From Labrenzia sp. DG1229 (lineage in GTDB: Bacteria; Pseudomonadota; Alphaproteobacteria; Rhizobiales; Stappiaceae): a stretch of 44,582 nt of DNA. Shown here piece after piece: positions 8,400 through 16,168 of this stretch. The notes under the pieces were generated by a model. It made no database searches and was not told the origin of the DNA. It saw only the letters and a list, made by a program, of their open reading frames with translations. The DNA is taken from positions 11,057-55,638 of the forward strand of contig NZ_KI928942.1 of NCBI RefSeq assembly GCF_000521215.1, given 5' to 3'. The first letter of the stretch is position 1. Every line of letters starts with the position of its first letter. The position numbers and the translations under genes are program-made.

Positions 8400-9469
8400 G
8401 CGGCCACCCTTCGCGGGTCAAGCGCACCATCGGCATAGCGCCGCGCCATATCGGGCAACGAAATCGGCTGGATTTTTCGTCCGTGGCCCGCAGCGCCAAA
8501 CCGCTCGAACCGATCCCGAACAAGCGCTTCCAACTCGGCCATTCCTGCCTGGATGAAGGCGCGGGGATCAAAATTCTTCGAATTCTCCCGGGCAAACCGC
8601 CGCATGGCGCCGGACATCGCCATTCGACAATCGGTATCGATGTTCACTTTGCGAACACCATAGCGGATGCCGCGTTCGATCTCCTCAACCGGCACGCCCC
8701 AGGTTTGTGGCATGTCACCGCCAGACGCATTGATCAGATCCTGCAAGTGCTGAGGCACCGAACTGGATCCGTGCATGACGAGATGGGTGTCCGGGATGCG
8801 GTTGTGAATCGCCTCGATTTGGCTGATCGCCAGGATTTCGCCGTCTGGCTTGCGCGTGAATTTGTAGGCACCGTGAGAGGTACCGCAAGCGATGGCCAAG
8901 GCATCGACTTGGGTTGCCGCAACGAATTCAGCGGCCTGGTCCGGATCCGTCAAGAGTTGATCATGTTCCAGTTTTCCCGTCGCTCCGGAGCCGTCCTCTT
9001 CCCCTGCCTCGCCGGTTTCCAATGATCCGAGCACTCCAAGTTCACCTTCAATGGAAGCGCCGGTCCAATGGGCGATCTGGGCAACACGGGCAGTTATGTC
9101 GACATTGTGCGCAAAACTCGCCGGTGTCTTTCCGTCCGCCATCAGCGAGCCGTCCATCATGGCCGAAGTGAAACCTGCACTGATGGCACTGACGCAGGCC
9201 TGTTCGTCATGGCCATGGTCCTGATGCAGGCAAATCGGATTGTCGGGATACATGTCTGCCAGAGCTTCGACGATCGAAACGATCATCCGGTCGCCGGCAT
9301 ATTTGCGGCGGACATTCAGGCTGGCTTGCAAAATCACCGGCGCATCGCAAGCCTGTGCGGCGTTCATGATCGCAAGGCCTTGTTCCATGTTCGAAATGTT
9401 GAACGCGGGCACACCAAAACCATGCTCGGCCGCGTAGTCCAGCAAATGTCGGAGGGTAATCAGGGGCAT
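8396..9469 (-). CDS. fba: Class II fructose-bisphosphate aldolase
   Basis: This 357-residue protein matches class II, zinc-dependent aldolases of the CbbA/FbaA type. It has FGVPAFNISNMEQ near residue 20, HQDHGHD at 82-88 (catalytic Asp84 and zinc ligand His85), SIEGELG, a HGSSSVP zinc/phosphate block and VNIDTDCRMA in the phosphate-binding region. It cleaves fructose 1,6-bisphosphate to dihydroxyacetone phosphate and glyceraldehyde 3-phosphate in the cytoplasm. It sits between the GH32 gene (10-base gap) and the PfkB kinase gene (ATGA overlap), completing a dedicated route from fructoside to triose phosphates. A related bisphosphate aldolase specificity, such as tagatose, cannot be excluded. 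Confidence 0.9.
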   Translation of the reverse strand: MPLITLRHLLDYAAEHGFGVPAFNISNMEQGLAIMNAAQACDAPVILQASLNVRRKYAGDRMIVSIVEALADMYPDNPICLHQDHGHDEQACVSAISAGFTSAMMDGSLMADGKTPASFAHNVDITARVAQIAHWTGASIEGELGVLGSLETGEAGEEDGSGATGKLEHDQLLTDPDQAAEFVAATQVDALAIACGTSHGAYKFTRKPDGEILAISQIEAIHNRIPDTHLVMHGSSSVPQHLQDLINASGGDMPQTWGVPVEEIERGIRYGVRKVNIDTDCRMAMSGAMRRFARENSKNFDPRAFIQAGMAELEALVRDRFERFGAAGHGRKIQPISLPDMARRYADGALDPRRVAA

Positions 9470-9479
9470 GGTTTCGCCT

Positions 9480-10967
9480 TTACTTCCGGAACTTCAGGCC
9501 GTGGAATGTCGCGGAACCTTCTTGCACGAACAGGCCCCACGCGTCGGTGTTCGAAATGTCATAGACCCGGAACGAAGCAACGACTTGCCCGGCGACAAAA
9601 CACTCGATTGCAGATCCGTTACGCAGGATCTGTACCCGGTAGCGTCCATCTTCCGGAGTGAAGGCAAGCGGGCGCTCCACCAGGGGGCTGTCGATCTCCT
9701 GGCTGACTTCGATACCGTGTCGCTCCTTGAGCACAAGACTGTCCCAAAGCGGATCCATCGCGGCGGGCCAGCGATCGAAGACAACACGCTCTTTCATCGG
9801 TTCGATGGCAAGGCTGTAGCCGCTGTCAAGATGGTCTCCGCCACGTGGCTCAATGAGAATTCCAACGGCTTCTGTGTTGGGGGCAGGTTCGATGACCACA
9901 TCGAGTAGGACATCGTCACGGTCCGGACCGTCGAGCAGCGCGTATCCATAAGATCCAATCGCGTTGCATTGCGGGCTGGTGTCCTTGGTCCAATCTCCCA
10001 ACATTGGGCGCAGCTCACGTGGAACCGTGGTTGCATAACTCTCGTCGACATCCTGCGGCAATCGGCAGGTTAGAGTTCCATCGGGAAGCGATACGAGTTC
10101 ACGTGGGCTTCCCAATTCCCCTCCCCAAACCCAGCTGCGTTTGGGGCCGTGATGCTTGCGAAACGGGATCCACGCGAAACTCATGCGGCGCTCGCCGTCG
10201 CTCGCAGACTTGGCGGCATAAAAACGGCGCCCGTCCAGACTGTCGAGTTTGCGGCTTTCCCAGGGACCATCGGGCGACTTTGCGACGCGATAGACCGTCT
10301 GCATCCGCTCCGAGTAGCGGCTCTCGACCAGGTACCACCAGTCGCCCAGCTTGAAGAGCTCGGGGCATTCGGGGCAGTGGGTCAACATGGAGGAGGCCAA
10401 CGGTGGGCCGACTTCCCAGGTTTCCAGATCATCGGAGGTCGCCACGGCAATACAGCCTCGGCGAAACTGCGGCCCCTCTTTGAGGCGCGCTGAGATCAGC
10501 ATCTTGAAACATCCGGCTTCGACGTCTCGATAGACGAACGGATCGCGCCAGTCGACTGTTTCATACCAACGTGGATCAGGCGAAATCAGTGGGTTCTTCC
10601 CGGATTTTTCCCAGGTTTCCAGATCGGTTGATGTCACCTTGCAGATGGTTTGCGGTGAGGATGATTGGCGATTGTAACCCGTATAGAAAAAGTGAAAGAC
10701 ACCTTCGTGCTCGATCACGGAGCCGGTCCAAATGCCGTCACCGTCGCAGTCGCCGTGGGCACCAGGGCCGAAGGCGTCAGGCATAATCTCCCAGGTCACA
10801 AGATCGTCGGATCTCAGATACGCAGTCGAAACCCGCGCCCGTTCGACATATTCCCAGGCGCCAACGGGCGGCTGGGAAAAAAACAGGTGCCATTTGCCAT
10901 CATGATAGAACGGCATCGTATCGCCGGCGGCGGCACCGCGTTCCGGAGCGTATCCGAACAGTCTCAT
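9480..10967 (-). CDS. Glycoside hydrolase family 32 beta-fructosidase, cytoplasmic
   Basis: This 495-residue protein has the five-bladed beta-propeller and C-terminal beta-sandwich of GH32. The RDP motif is at 141-143 (WRDPFVY) and the acid/base Glu200 is in PECPELF. The nucleophile would be Asp16 in GDTMPFYHDG, replacing the classic WMNDPNG block, so it belongs to a divergent GH32 branch. No signal peptide is visible: the protein begins MRLFGYAPERG and goes straight into the first blade. It probably acts in the cytoplasm on an imported fructoside such as sucrose, a fructo-oligosaccharide or a difructose anhydride, releasing fructose for the two kinases. It lies between frcB and the aldolase gene. 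Confidence 0.85.
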   Translation of the reverse strand: MRLFGYAPERGAAAGDTMPFYHDGKWHLFFSQPPVGAWEYVERARVSTAYLRSDDLVTWEIMPDAFGPGAHGDCDGDGIWTGSVIEHEGVFHFFYTGYNRQSSSPQTICKVTSTDLETWEKSGKNPLISPDPRWYETVDWRDPFVYRDVEAGCFKMLISARLKEGPQFRRGCIAVATSDDLETWEVGPPLASSMLTHCPECPELFKLGDWWYLVESRYSERMQTVYRVAKSPDGPWESRKLDSLDGRRFYAAKSASDGERRMSFAWIPFRKHHGPKRSWVWGGELGSPRELVSLPDGTLTCRLPQDVDESYATTVPRELRPMLGDWTKDTSPQCNAIGSYGYALLDGPDRDDVLLDVVIEPAPNTEAVGILIEPRGGDHLDSGYSLAIEPMKERVVFDRWPAAMDPLWDSLVLKERHGIEVSQEIDSPLVERPLAFTPEDGRYRVQILRNGSAIECFVAGQVVASFRVYDISNTDAWGLFVQEGSATFHGLKFRK

Positions 10968-11002
10968 TTGAGGACCTCGAAAAAGTCTTTGCTGAATTTG
11001 GG

Positions 11003-11024
11003 CCCCCGGCCCATCGGCCGGGGG
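11003..11024 (-). terminator. Intercistronic hairpin between frcB and the GH32 gene
   Basis: A perfect 9-bp stem (CCCCCGGCC / GGCCGGGGG, loop CATC) begins 20 bases after the frcB stop on the minus strand. T-rich sequence (ACTTTTT) comes only about 15 bases later. Such hairpins after binding-protein genes typically protect the upstream mRNA or terminate part of transcription, giving excess binding protein over the downstream enzymes. Confidence 0.6.
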
Positions 11025-11044
11025 ATAACCGCGTGCATGGGAGG

Positions 11045-12121
11045 TTATTGCACGTGGTCTTGCCAGTTTGCCTGCCAGGCATCGATGAAGCCGGGCAGGT
11101 CGGCGTCAGGGTTGTGAACCTTGCTCAAGCTCCGGATGGTATCGGGGGACAGGATGCAGCCGTTCAGAAGACTGCTTGCATAGGTGTCCACATTCTCGGC
11201 CGTGACAGGAATGAGGCCGACGCGGGGCTGCGTGTTCTCGATCGGGTGACCATGCAGATAGTCGTAAAGCTGGATCAGGCCGAAGCCGCCAACCATCCAG
11301 TGACCGCCAATCGAAAAGTCGAGCTTGCCTTCCTTGATGAACTGGGCAACCTGCTCGTCGATGTCAGTGGTGATGACGGCGATGTCGTTCCTCTCGGCCT
11401 GCTCTGTCGCAAACTGGCTGCCGAGTCCGGCAACAGCACCGAGTACGATGATTGCGTCGATTTCACCCGGTGCAAAACGGGCGATATACTGCTCCGCGTA
11501 CTTTTGACCGTTCTCCCGGTTGAGGCGGTCCCAGGCTTCAGCAATTACTTCGACGCCTGCCTTGTCGAGCTCAGATTGGACACCGGCCCAGATCTCCTCG
11601 GCGGAAGTCACGCCTTTCTGGTTCCAGATCATCGCGACTTTCTTGTGGCCGAGTTCCGCTGTGGCCTTGCCGATCGCCTGACCCCAGGTGTCGTTGTTCT
11701 GGGTCACCTGAGCGATGAAATCTTCACCCTCGTAGTCATCGTCGTAGCTGGAGACCACAAGGCGTCCGACGGCAACGCCGGGAATGTCATTTTCCTCAAG
11801 AAGGCGGGCGACTTGAATACCGGCGGGCGAAGTCAACGGATTAAAGATCAGCCCGTCCGGACCACTTGCGATGATGGATTCAGCCTGTGCAGCATGTTGC
11901 TCTTCCGAGTTCTGATCGTCGAATTCCTTCAACTCAACACCAAGGGCTTCGGCTACACAGCGTTCGAAGCGATGGCGGTTGATCACCCACGGGTTTGTTT
12001 CGGGTTGTCCAAGATCGGCAATTACAAGATCTGTCCGAGCAGCTTCTTGCGCCCAGGCTCCTCCTGCGAGCGGCAACACGGCAGCGGTCGCAAGCAAAGT
12101 CCTCAAAATCGTCTTTGTCAT
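11045..12121 (-). CDS. frcB: Periplasmic sugar-binding protein of the fructose ABC transporter
   Basis: This 358-residue protein is of the periplasmic binding protein type 1 / LacI-like sugar-binding family. A signal peptide (MTKTILRTLLATAAVLPLAGGAWA) ends in AWA, with likely cleavage after residue 24. The chosen ATG at 12121 follows a strong GGAGG, whereas the upstream in-frame start at 12184 would put 21 residues before the signal peptide. Features of the family are the NPWVINRH segment, ...GLIFNPLTSPAG and DAIIVLGAVAG. It is the first gene of the operon and, with frcA and frcC, forms the importer. The long gap upstream carries the proposed operators. Confidence 0.88.
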   Translation of the reverse strand: MTKTILRTLLATAAVLPLAGGAWAQEAARTDLVIADLGQPETNPWVINRHRFERCVAEALGVELKEFDDQNSEEQHAAQAESIIASGPDGLIFNPLTSPAGIQVARLLEENDIPGVAVGRLVVSSYDDDYEGEDFIAQVTQNNDTWGQAIGKATAELGHKKVAMIWNQKGVTSAEEIWAGVQSELDKAGVEVIAEAWDRLNRENGQKYAEQYIARFAPGEIDAIIVLGAVAGLGSQFATEQAERNDIAVITTDIDEQVAQFIKEGKLDFSIGGHWMVGGFGLIQLYDYLHGHPIENTQPRVGLIPVTAENVDTYASSLLNGCILSPDTIRSLSKVHNPDADLPGFIDAWQANWQDHVQ

Positions 12122-12195
12122 TTTCTCCTCCCTGGAGAGTGATGCGCGATGTCCAGTGTGACAGCGGAAGTCCCGGCCTGTCATTTATATGCATA

Positions 12196-12207
12196 CTGCA
12201 ATTAATT
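12196..12207 (-). promoter_or_regulatory. Candidate FrcR operator, copy 1 at frcB
   Basis: The plus-strand reading is CTGCAATTAATT, 75-86 bases upstream of the frcB start. It shares 11 of 12 positions with copies at 12213 and 6894. Confidence 0.55.
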
Positions 12208-12212
12208 GTTAG

Positions 12213-12224
12213 CTGCAATAAATT
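12213..12224 (-). promoter_or_regulatory. Candidate FrcR operator, copy 2 at frcB
   Basis: The plus-strand reading is CTGCAATAAATT, 17 bases from copy 1. That is roughly one and a half helical turns, compatible with binding of two repressor units or a dimer-of-dimers. Confidence 0.55.
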
Positions 12225-12568
12225 TCGATTGTGCAACGCAACGGCAACAACAAAGAGCACTCAAAGAACTGAGGTATTCGGGAGATTGGAAAGCGGTCAG
12301 ATACGATTGGGAGAAGGCAACATCTAACAGTTGGCTCTTTACGCAGATCTAACCCGTTAGGCTTAGGAATCACTGGCACGAGCAGTAGCTCTAGTGCCCT
12401 GCCAATGAACCGACAGACCAAAAAAATGGCTTTGACGGACATCGCTCGCAGAGTTTCAACGACCATTCTGGGTTTATCACGCCAGCATCAACACTCAGCT
12501 GGGACGCATTCTTTTGCTAAACCAGCAGCCCAGACCCGCCAGACCGCTTCCGGCCCCAAACATGCCAA

Positions 12569-12877
12569 TCATCCTTCCCGCCTGTTCCATACCAAGAATG
12601 CCGTTCCTTCTTCCTCAAAAAGGGCTGCCCGGATTGGATTGGAAAAACTTGGATCGTCCAACAGCACGCTTAGGTACTCTCTGGACTGGTGGTCGTTGGT
12701 CTTCGATTTCCACGCAGCACCAAGTTCAGCTCGACCGCCGTAGACCCGGAAATCTGGCGCACCTTCGGAACCTTTCTTGTCATTGGCGACAATGTTGACT
12801 TTGACGTTGATGGTTAGCGTTCGGATTGTGCCCGTGTAGCCGTCTTTGGTAGTGGTGAAACTGCCGATGGTCGCCAT
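12569..12877 (-). CDS. DUF736 family protein (first of two)
   Basis: This 102-residue protein starts MATIGSFTTTKDGYTGTI and has PDFRVYGGRAELGAAWKS and REYLSVLLDDPSF. These are the hallmark blocks of DUF736, small proteins of unknown function found on alpha- and betaproteobacterial conjugative elements. It follows the DUF2274 gene after 2 bases and is the last gene of the trb operon. A second DUF736 gene occurs at 30618-30944, next to the origin-proximal genes, but the two proteins are clearly diverged. No enzymatic motif is visible, and its role in transfer is unproven. Confidence 0.85.
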   Translation of the reverse strand: MATIGSFTTTKDGYTGTIRTLTINVKVNIVANDKKGSEGAPDFRVYGGRAELGAAWKSKTNDHQSREYLSVLLDDPSFSNPIRAALFEEEGTAFLVWNRREG

Positions 12878-12879
12878 TT

Positions 12880-13137
12880 TCAGGTCTCCGAAACTTGATT
12901 TTGGATTGGATAAGAGCGCCTTTCGGCCTGTTTCTTCCGTGCTCGCTTGAACCCAACATCCGCCTCCATGAAGGACGCGAGCATGAACGGGATCAGATCC
13001 GAAACACTTTCCTTTTGTCCGTATGCCTGACGGTAGACCTCAGCATAATCGTTCAGCGCAGCCTTGAGCTCCGCGTTAGCTGTGAACGATATTTTCACGG
13101 CCTCGCGATCGGGAAGCTTGTCGAGTTTCAGGGTCAT
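12880..13137 (-). CDS. DUF2274 family protein
   Basis: This 85-residue protein starts MTLKLDKLPDREAVKISFTANAEL and continues LNDYAEVYRQAYGQKESVSDLIPFMLASFMEAD. This is the DUF2274 pattern found right after trbI in many alphaproteobacterial trb operons. Its predicted helical content resembles small ribbon-helix-helix or partner proteins. Its ATG overlaps the trbI stop (ATGA), so it is coupled to trbI. The function is unknown. Confidence 0.85.
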   Translation of the reverse strand: MTLKLDKLPDREAVKISFTANAELKAALNDYAEVYRQAYGQKESVSDLIPFMLASFMEADVGFKRARKKQAERRSYPIQNQVSET

Positions 13138-14426
13138 CGTGCAGCTCCCATCTGACCGTATGGCCTTAGCACCATGTCCTTTTGCACTATGATCCTGAGC
13201 GGCCAGCCGGGACGGATTGTGATCGTTGGCTGAATGTTGAGATTTCGCGCCGTCAGGCTCTGCCCAACCTGGTTGGCATTGTCCTGAAGCGAGCTCCTAA
13301 GCGCCTTGACCAAATCGCTCTCATCTTCGCCGAAGGTCAGCTCCGTGCCGGCACCGAGCAGCGTCGATAACGCTATTCCTTTCAGGAGCCGCCACGTGTG
13401 AAAGTCGACCTTGTCTTTGAGCCCCGCATAGCCTGCTGCATCGGTCGCCGGCAGGTTGTCGATTACGACTGAAGCCCCGTCGGGCATGATAATGCGGTGC
13501 CAAACGATCAAAACACGATCCTGGCCGAAGGAGACCTGGCTGTCATAGGAGCCGATGAGGCGGGATCCTTGCGGCACAAGCAAATGCTGCCCGGTCGCCG
13601 TGTCGAAGACATTGCTCGTGACCTGCGCAATCACTTTGCCAGGCAGATCGGAGTTCAACCCCGTCAACAGGCTTGCCGAAATAATCGTTCCCGCCATGAG
13701 CTGATACGGCGAGACCGGATCTTGCAGGGTGTGGCTGCTGTAGATTGCGCCATCGACCTCGGCATTCAAAAAAGCCTGTTTGTGCAGCTGTCGGTTTTGA
13801 TCCGGAACTGCATCGATTTCAATTGGGCGTGCCGGAACACCGGCTGACAGGATTGAGGCACGTGGCAACGGCGATCGGTTCGTGGCTATTCTCCCTGGCC
13901 GATCAAGCGCGATCCCCAAACCCTCGAGATTGCCATTTCCACTAGCCTTTGTGTTGAGCTGGAAAAAGACATCAGATTCCCTGCCCTGCTGCGCCAGTCT
14001 CGCCAGACGAATGCGCTCGGCGCGGGCAGCATCCGCCTCCGGATCGGGGCGAAAGGGTAAGGCCGGTGCCGACTCAATGCCTAAATCCCGCTCAGCCCGA
14101 GCGAACCCGGCCCCAAGATCTCCCGGCAAAGGCGGTCCAAGCTCTATCTTCGGTTTTAGGTCGCCGTAGCTTTCGGGGAGCTGTTCCAAACCATCGGGTT
14201 TCGCATGGTTTTCAGTGCGGTAGAGTTCATTGCCGGTTTTAACGCGTTTGAGCAGTTCTGGCGGATCGAGCGCGATGAACACGGCACTTGAGATCAGGAC
14301 AAGGCAGGACCCCGACAACAGAATTAGCAGCCGCCGGTTGACCTGCTTTACCGGCTTTGGTCTTGCCCGCAAGGCAAGATCTTCCGGATCCAGCTTCGGC
14401 GTCGAGCCAATCGCTTCTTGGGTCAT
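13134..14426 (-). CDS. trbI: Conjugal transfer protein TrbI (VirB10-like)
   Basis: This is a 430-residue, inner-membrane-anchored, TonB-like channel component. There is a cytoplasmic N-terminus, one transmembrane segment at about residues 32-53, a periplasmic Pro/charge-rich linker, and the C-terminal VirB10 domain. That domain contains VTSNVFDTATGQHLLVPQGSRLIGSYDS and a membrane-inserting region, LKGIALSTLLGAG. With TrbF and TrbG it forms the type IV secretion core. The start overlaps the trbG stop by 4 bases. Family assignment is secure from the TrbI-type blocks and the gene order. Confidence 0.95.
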   Translation of the reverse strand: MTQEAIGSTPKLDPEDLALRARPKPVKQVNRRLLILLSGSCLVLISSAVFIALDPPELLKRVKTGNELYRTENHAKPDGLEQLPESYGDLKPKIELGPPLPGDLGAGFARAERDLGIESAPALPFRPDPEADAARAERIRLARLAQQGRESDVFFQLNTKASGNGNLEGLGIALDRPGRIATNRSPLPRASILSAGVPARPIEIDAVPDQNRQLHKQAFLNAEVDGAIYSSHTLQDPVSPYQLMAGTIISASLLTGLNSDLPGKVIAQVTSNVFDTATGQHLLVPQGSRLIGSYDSQVSFGQDRVLIVWHRIIMPDGASVVIDNLPATDAAGYAGLKDKVDFHTWRLLKGIALSTLLGAGTELTFGEDESDLVKALRSSLQDNANQVGQSLTARNLNIQPTITIRPGWPLRIIVQKDMVLRPYGQMGAAR

Positions 14427-15451
14427 TTGGCGTCCCCCCGATCAATGCCAAGGAACCCGAAGATGCTACGTCGTCTGGACGAACGGCCATCCGTGCGGGT
14501 AATGCGCACCACCTGCTGTGGTTTTGTGCCAAGGCGCAGCTCTGCGGCTGCAAAAAGCCGGTCAACAATGTAATAGCTGCCGTTGACCCGGTAGTTGACG
14601 AGCTGGTTTTCGCCGTTCGGCCCGACAACAAAGAGCGGCGGCGCGTCACCTTGGTCGAGCCTCGCCGGAAACTGGATATAGACCTTGTTGGTGTCGTCGA
14701 AGACGCGCACCGGCCGCCAGGACGGCGCATCGCCGCTCAACCGATAGCGGAACTTCAGTTGGTTAAGGCGAAGTCCGCGATCGGCAACCGTTTCCGCGGC
14801 CGACTGTGCCCGATCATTGCGGCGCTGAAGCGCGATGAGTTCATCGCGCGGATAGTGCCAGGAAACGGAAGCCATATATGTCTCGGTGTCGCTGGTCAGC
14901 TCCAGATGGTAGGTGCGGCGGTCGGTGATGATCACCAAGTTGGTTTTCAAGCCTTCCTTGATCGGTTTTACCAAGACGTGGGCACGGGCCGTCTCGCCTG
15001 TGCCGCTCACCGTGTCGCCGATTATCCAGCGAACCGTATCGCCGGCCGAGACGGCGACAATTTGTTCTCCGGTCTGAAGCGCAATGTCGCTGAGCTGTTC
15101 GGGCGCTGTATAGAGCTGATAAAGCGCGCCCTCGACATATGGGTAGATCTGGATCGCGTTGACATATCCGTCTCTCGAAGGCTCGATTTTCGCCGCTTCG
15201 TTTGCAGAAGCAATACGCTCTTCCGGTGGCCGCTCATCCTCAAGGCGTCTGCTTTCTCCCGGTGCCTTTTTCAGCTGACCCGGCAAAGGCAGTAATTTCG
15301 GCTTTTCAACGATCGTTACAGGGCCTGGTGGCGGTACCATAAGGCTTGCCGGCTCGAACTTTGCAGTGTCGAAATCGATTTCCGGCGGTAGTTCCTTTTG
15401 GGCGCAGGCGCTCATACCCACACAGGCGCAAAGAAGGATCAGTCTCTTCAT
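14423..15451 (-). CDS. trbG: Conjugal transfer protein TrbG (VirB9-like lipoprotein)
   Basis: This 342-residue outer-membrane-core subunit of the secretion channel begins with a lipoprotein-like signal (MKRLILLCACVGMSAC, probable lipidated Cys16). Beta-rich VirB9/CagX blocks follow: EGALYQLYTAPEQLSDIALQ, GDTVRWIIGDT, LVIITDRRTYHLEL, and near the end YIQFPARLDQGDAPPLFVVG. The ATG at 15451 is favoured by AGAGAG just upstream; an in-frame start at 15463 overlapping trbF would add four residues. It partners TrbI and TrbF. Confidence 0.93.
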   Translation of the reverse strand: MKRLILLCACVGMSACAQKELPPEIDFDTAKFEPASLMVPPPGPVTIVEKPKLLPLPGQLKKAPGESRRLEDERPPEERIASANEAAKIEPSRDGYVNAIQIYPYVEGALYQLYTAPEQLSDIALQTGEQIVAVSAGDTVRWIIGDTVSGTGETARAHVLVKPIKEGLKTNLVIITDRRTYHLELTSDTETYMASVSWHYPRDELIALQRRNDRAQSAAETVADRGLRLNQLKFRYRLSGDAPSWRPVRVFDDTNKVYIQFPARLDQGDAPPLFVVGPNGENQLVNYRVNGSYYIVDRLFAAAELRLGTKPQQVVRITRTDGRSSRRRSIFGFLGIDRGDAK

Positions 15452-15459
15452 CGTCTCTC

Positions 15460-16158
15460 TCACTTGTCTTCTTTGGGGCTGAGTTCACGGCTCCAGTTCA
15501 CGGCGTGAACAAAGATGCCGAGTGGGTTCTTTCTGAGCACCTTTTCGGTGCGTGGCGACTTCAAAACGACTGTGACGACAGCGCGATGGTGAGTGGTTTG
15601 CCCGAGCGCTCCATGTTCGAAGTCTTCTTCACGCCAGCGGATGTCGAAGCTCTCCGGCGAAGAACGCACGACGCTTGTCACCTCAACCGTCACGGTTCTT
15701 TTGCCCACCTTGCCGAAGGGGTCGGTCTTGCGCGCAAACTCATTCAGCGTGTTTGCCGCTTCCGAGGTCGTATAGTCATAGGCATCAAGCCAATTCTGGC
15801 GGACGACGATCGGGTCGATTGAGAGCGAGCGAACGTTTTTGATGAAGCGGGCAAGATGCCAGGCAATCTGGGCGTCGCTCGGAGAATAGGCCTCGTACGC
15901 CGGTCCGACCTCCCTCACTTCGCCGAGCCGGTCGACCTCGACGACGTATGGCGTGATCGTGCTTTTTCCAGCCTGCCAGGCCACTCCAAAAGACAGCCCG
16001 CCAGCGAGCGCCAGGCAACCGAAGGCCATGAGCCGCCAGTTTCGTGCCTGGACGCGGGCCGAACCGATACGCTCGTCCCAGACCTGGGCGGCTTTCTGGT
16101 AGGGCGTTTCCGCTTCAGGTGTCTTGCCATAGGAGATGGTTGCCCTCTTGAAGAACAT
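15460..16158 (-). CDS. trbF: Conjugal transfer protein TrbF (VirB8-like)
   Basis: This 232-residue bitopic inner-membrane protein has cytoplasmic residues 1-42 with the family block TPYQKAAQVWDERIGSARVQARNW, a transmembrane segment at about 43-63, and a periplasmic NTF2-like VirB8 domain containing SPSDAQIAWHLARF and VRSSPESFDIRWREE. The start at 16158 is chosen because it matches TrbF relatives and has GAGAGG 7 bases upstream; an upstream in-frame start at 16200 would overlap trbL. It scaffolds assembly of the channel between TrbL and TrbG. Confidence 0.93.
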   Translation of the reverse strand: MFFKRATISYGKTPEAETPYQKAAQVWDERIGSARVQARNWRLMAFGCLALAGGLSFGVAWQAGKSTITPYVVEVDRLGEVREVGPAYEAYSPSDAQIAWHLARFIKNVRSLSIDPIVVRQNWLDAYDYTTSEAANTLNEFARKTDPFGKVGKRTVTVEVTSVVRSSPESFDIRWREEDFEHGALGQTTHHRAVVTVVLKSPRTEKVLRKNPLGIFVHAVNWSRELSPKEDK

Positions 16159-16168
16159 CACATGCCTC

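Larger units (their letters stand above)
12122..12568. promoter_or_regulatory. frc operon control region and junction with the conjugation module
   Basis: This 447-base gap separates the fructoside operon from the last gene of the trb module. The first part (12181-12240) is AT-rich and contains two tandem copies of CTGCAATnAATT, 17 bases apart. The remainder (about 12330-12568) contains no convincing gene on either strand; the open frames there are short and lack family features or ribosome binding sites. A tRNA-like att site was looked for by eye and not found. This gap is a plausible boundary of the mobile element, but the sequence itself does not prove it. Confidence 0.5.

Noticed and set aside
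12330..12420. tRNA-like att site at the possible element boundary.
   Set aside because: No cloverleaf or TTCGA-type T-arm could be built by eye and no matching repeat was found elsewhere in the window.
12209..12743. Open frames on both strands in and near the gap between frcB and the trb module.
   Set aside because: They have low-complexity or unfamiliar translations, overlap the proposed operators or the real DUF736 gene, and lack start signals.
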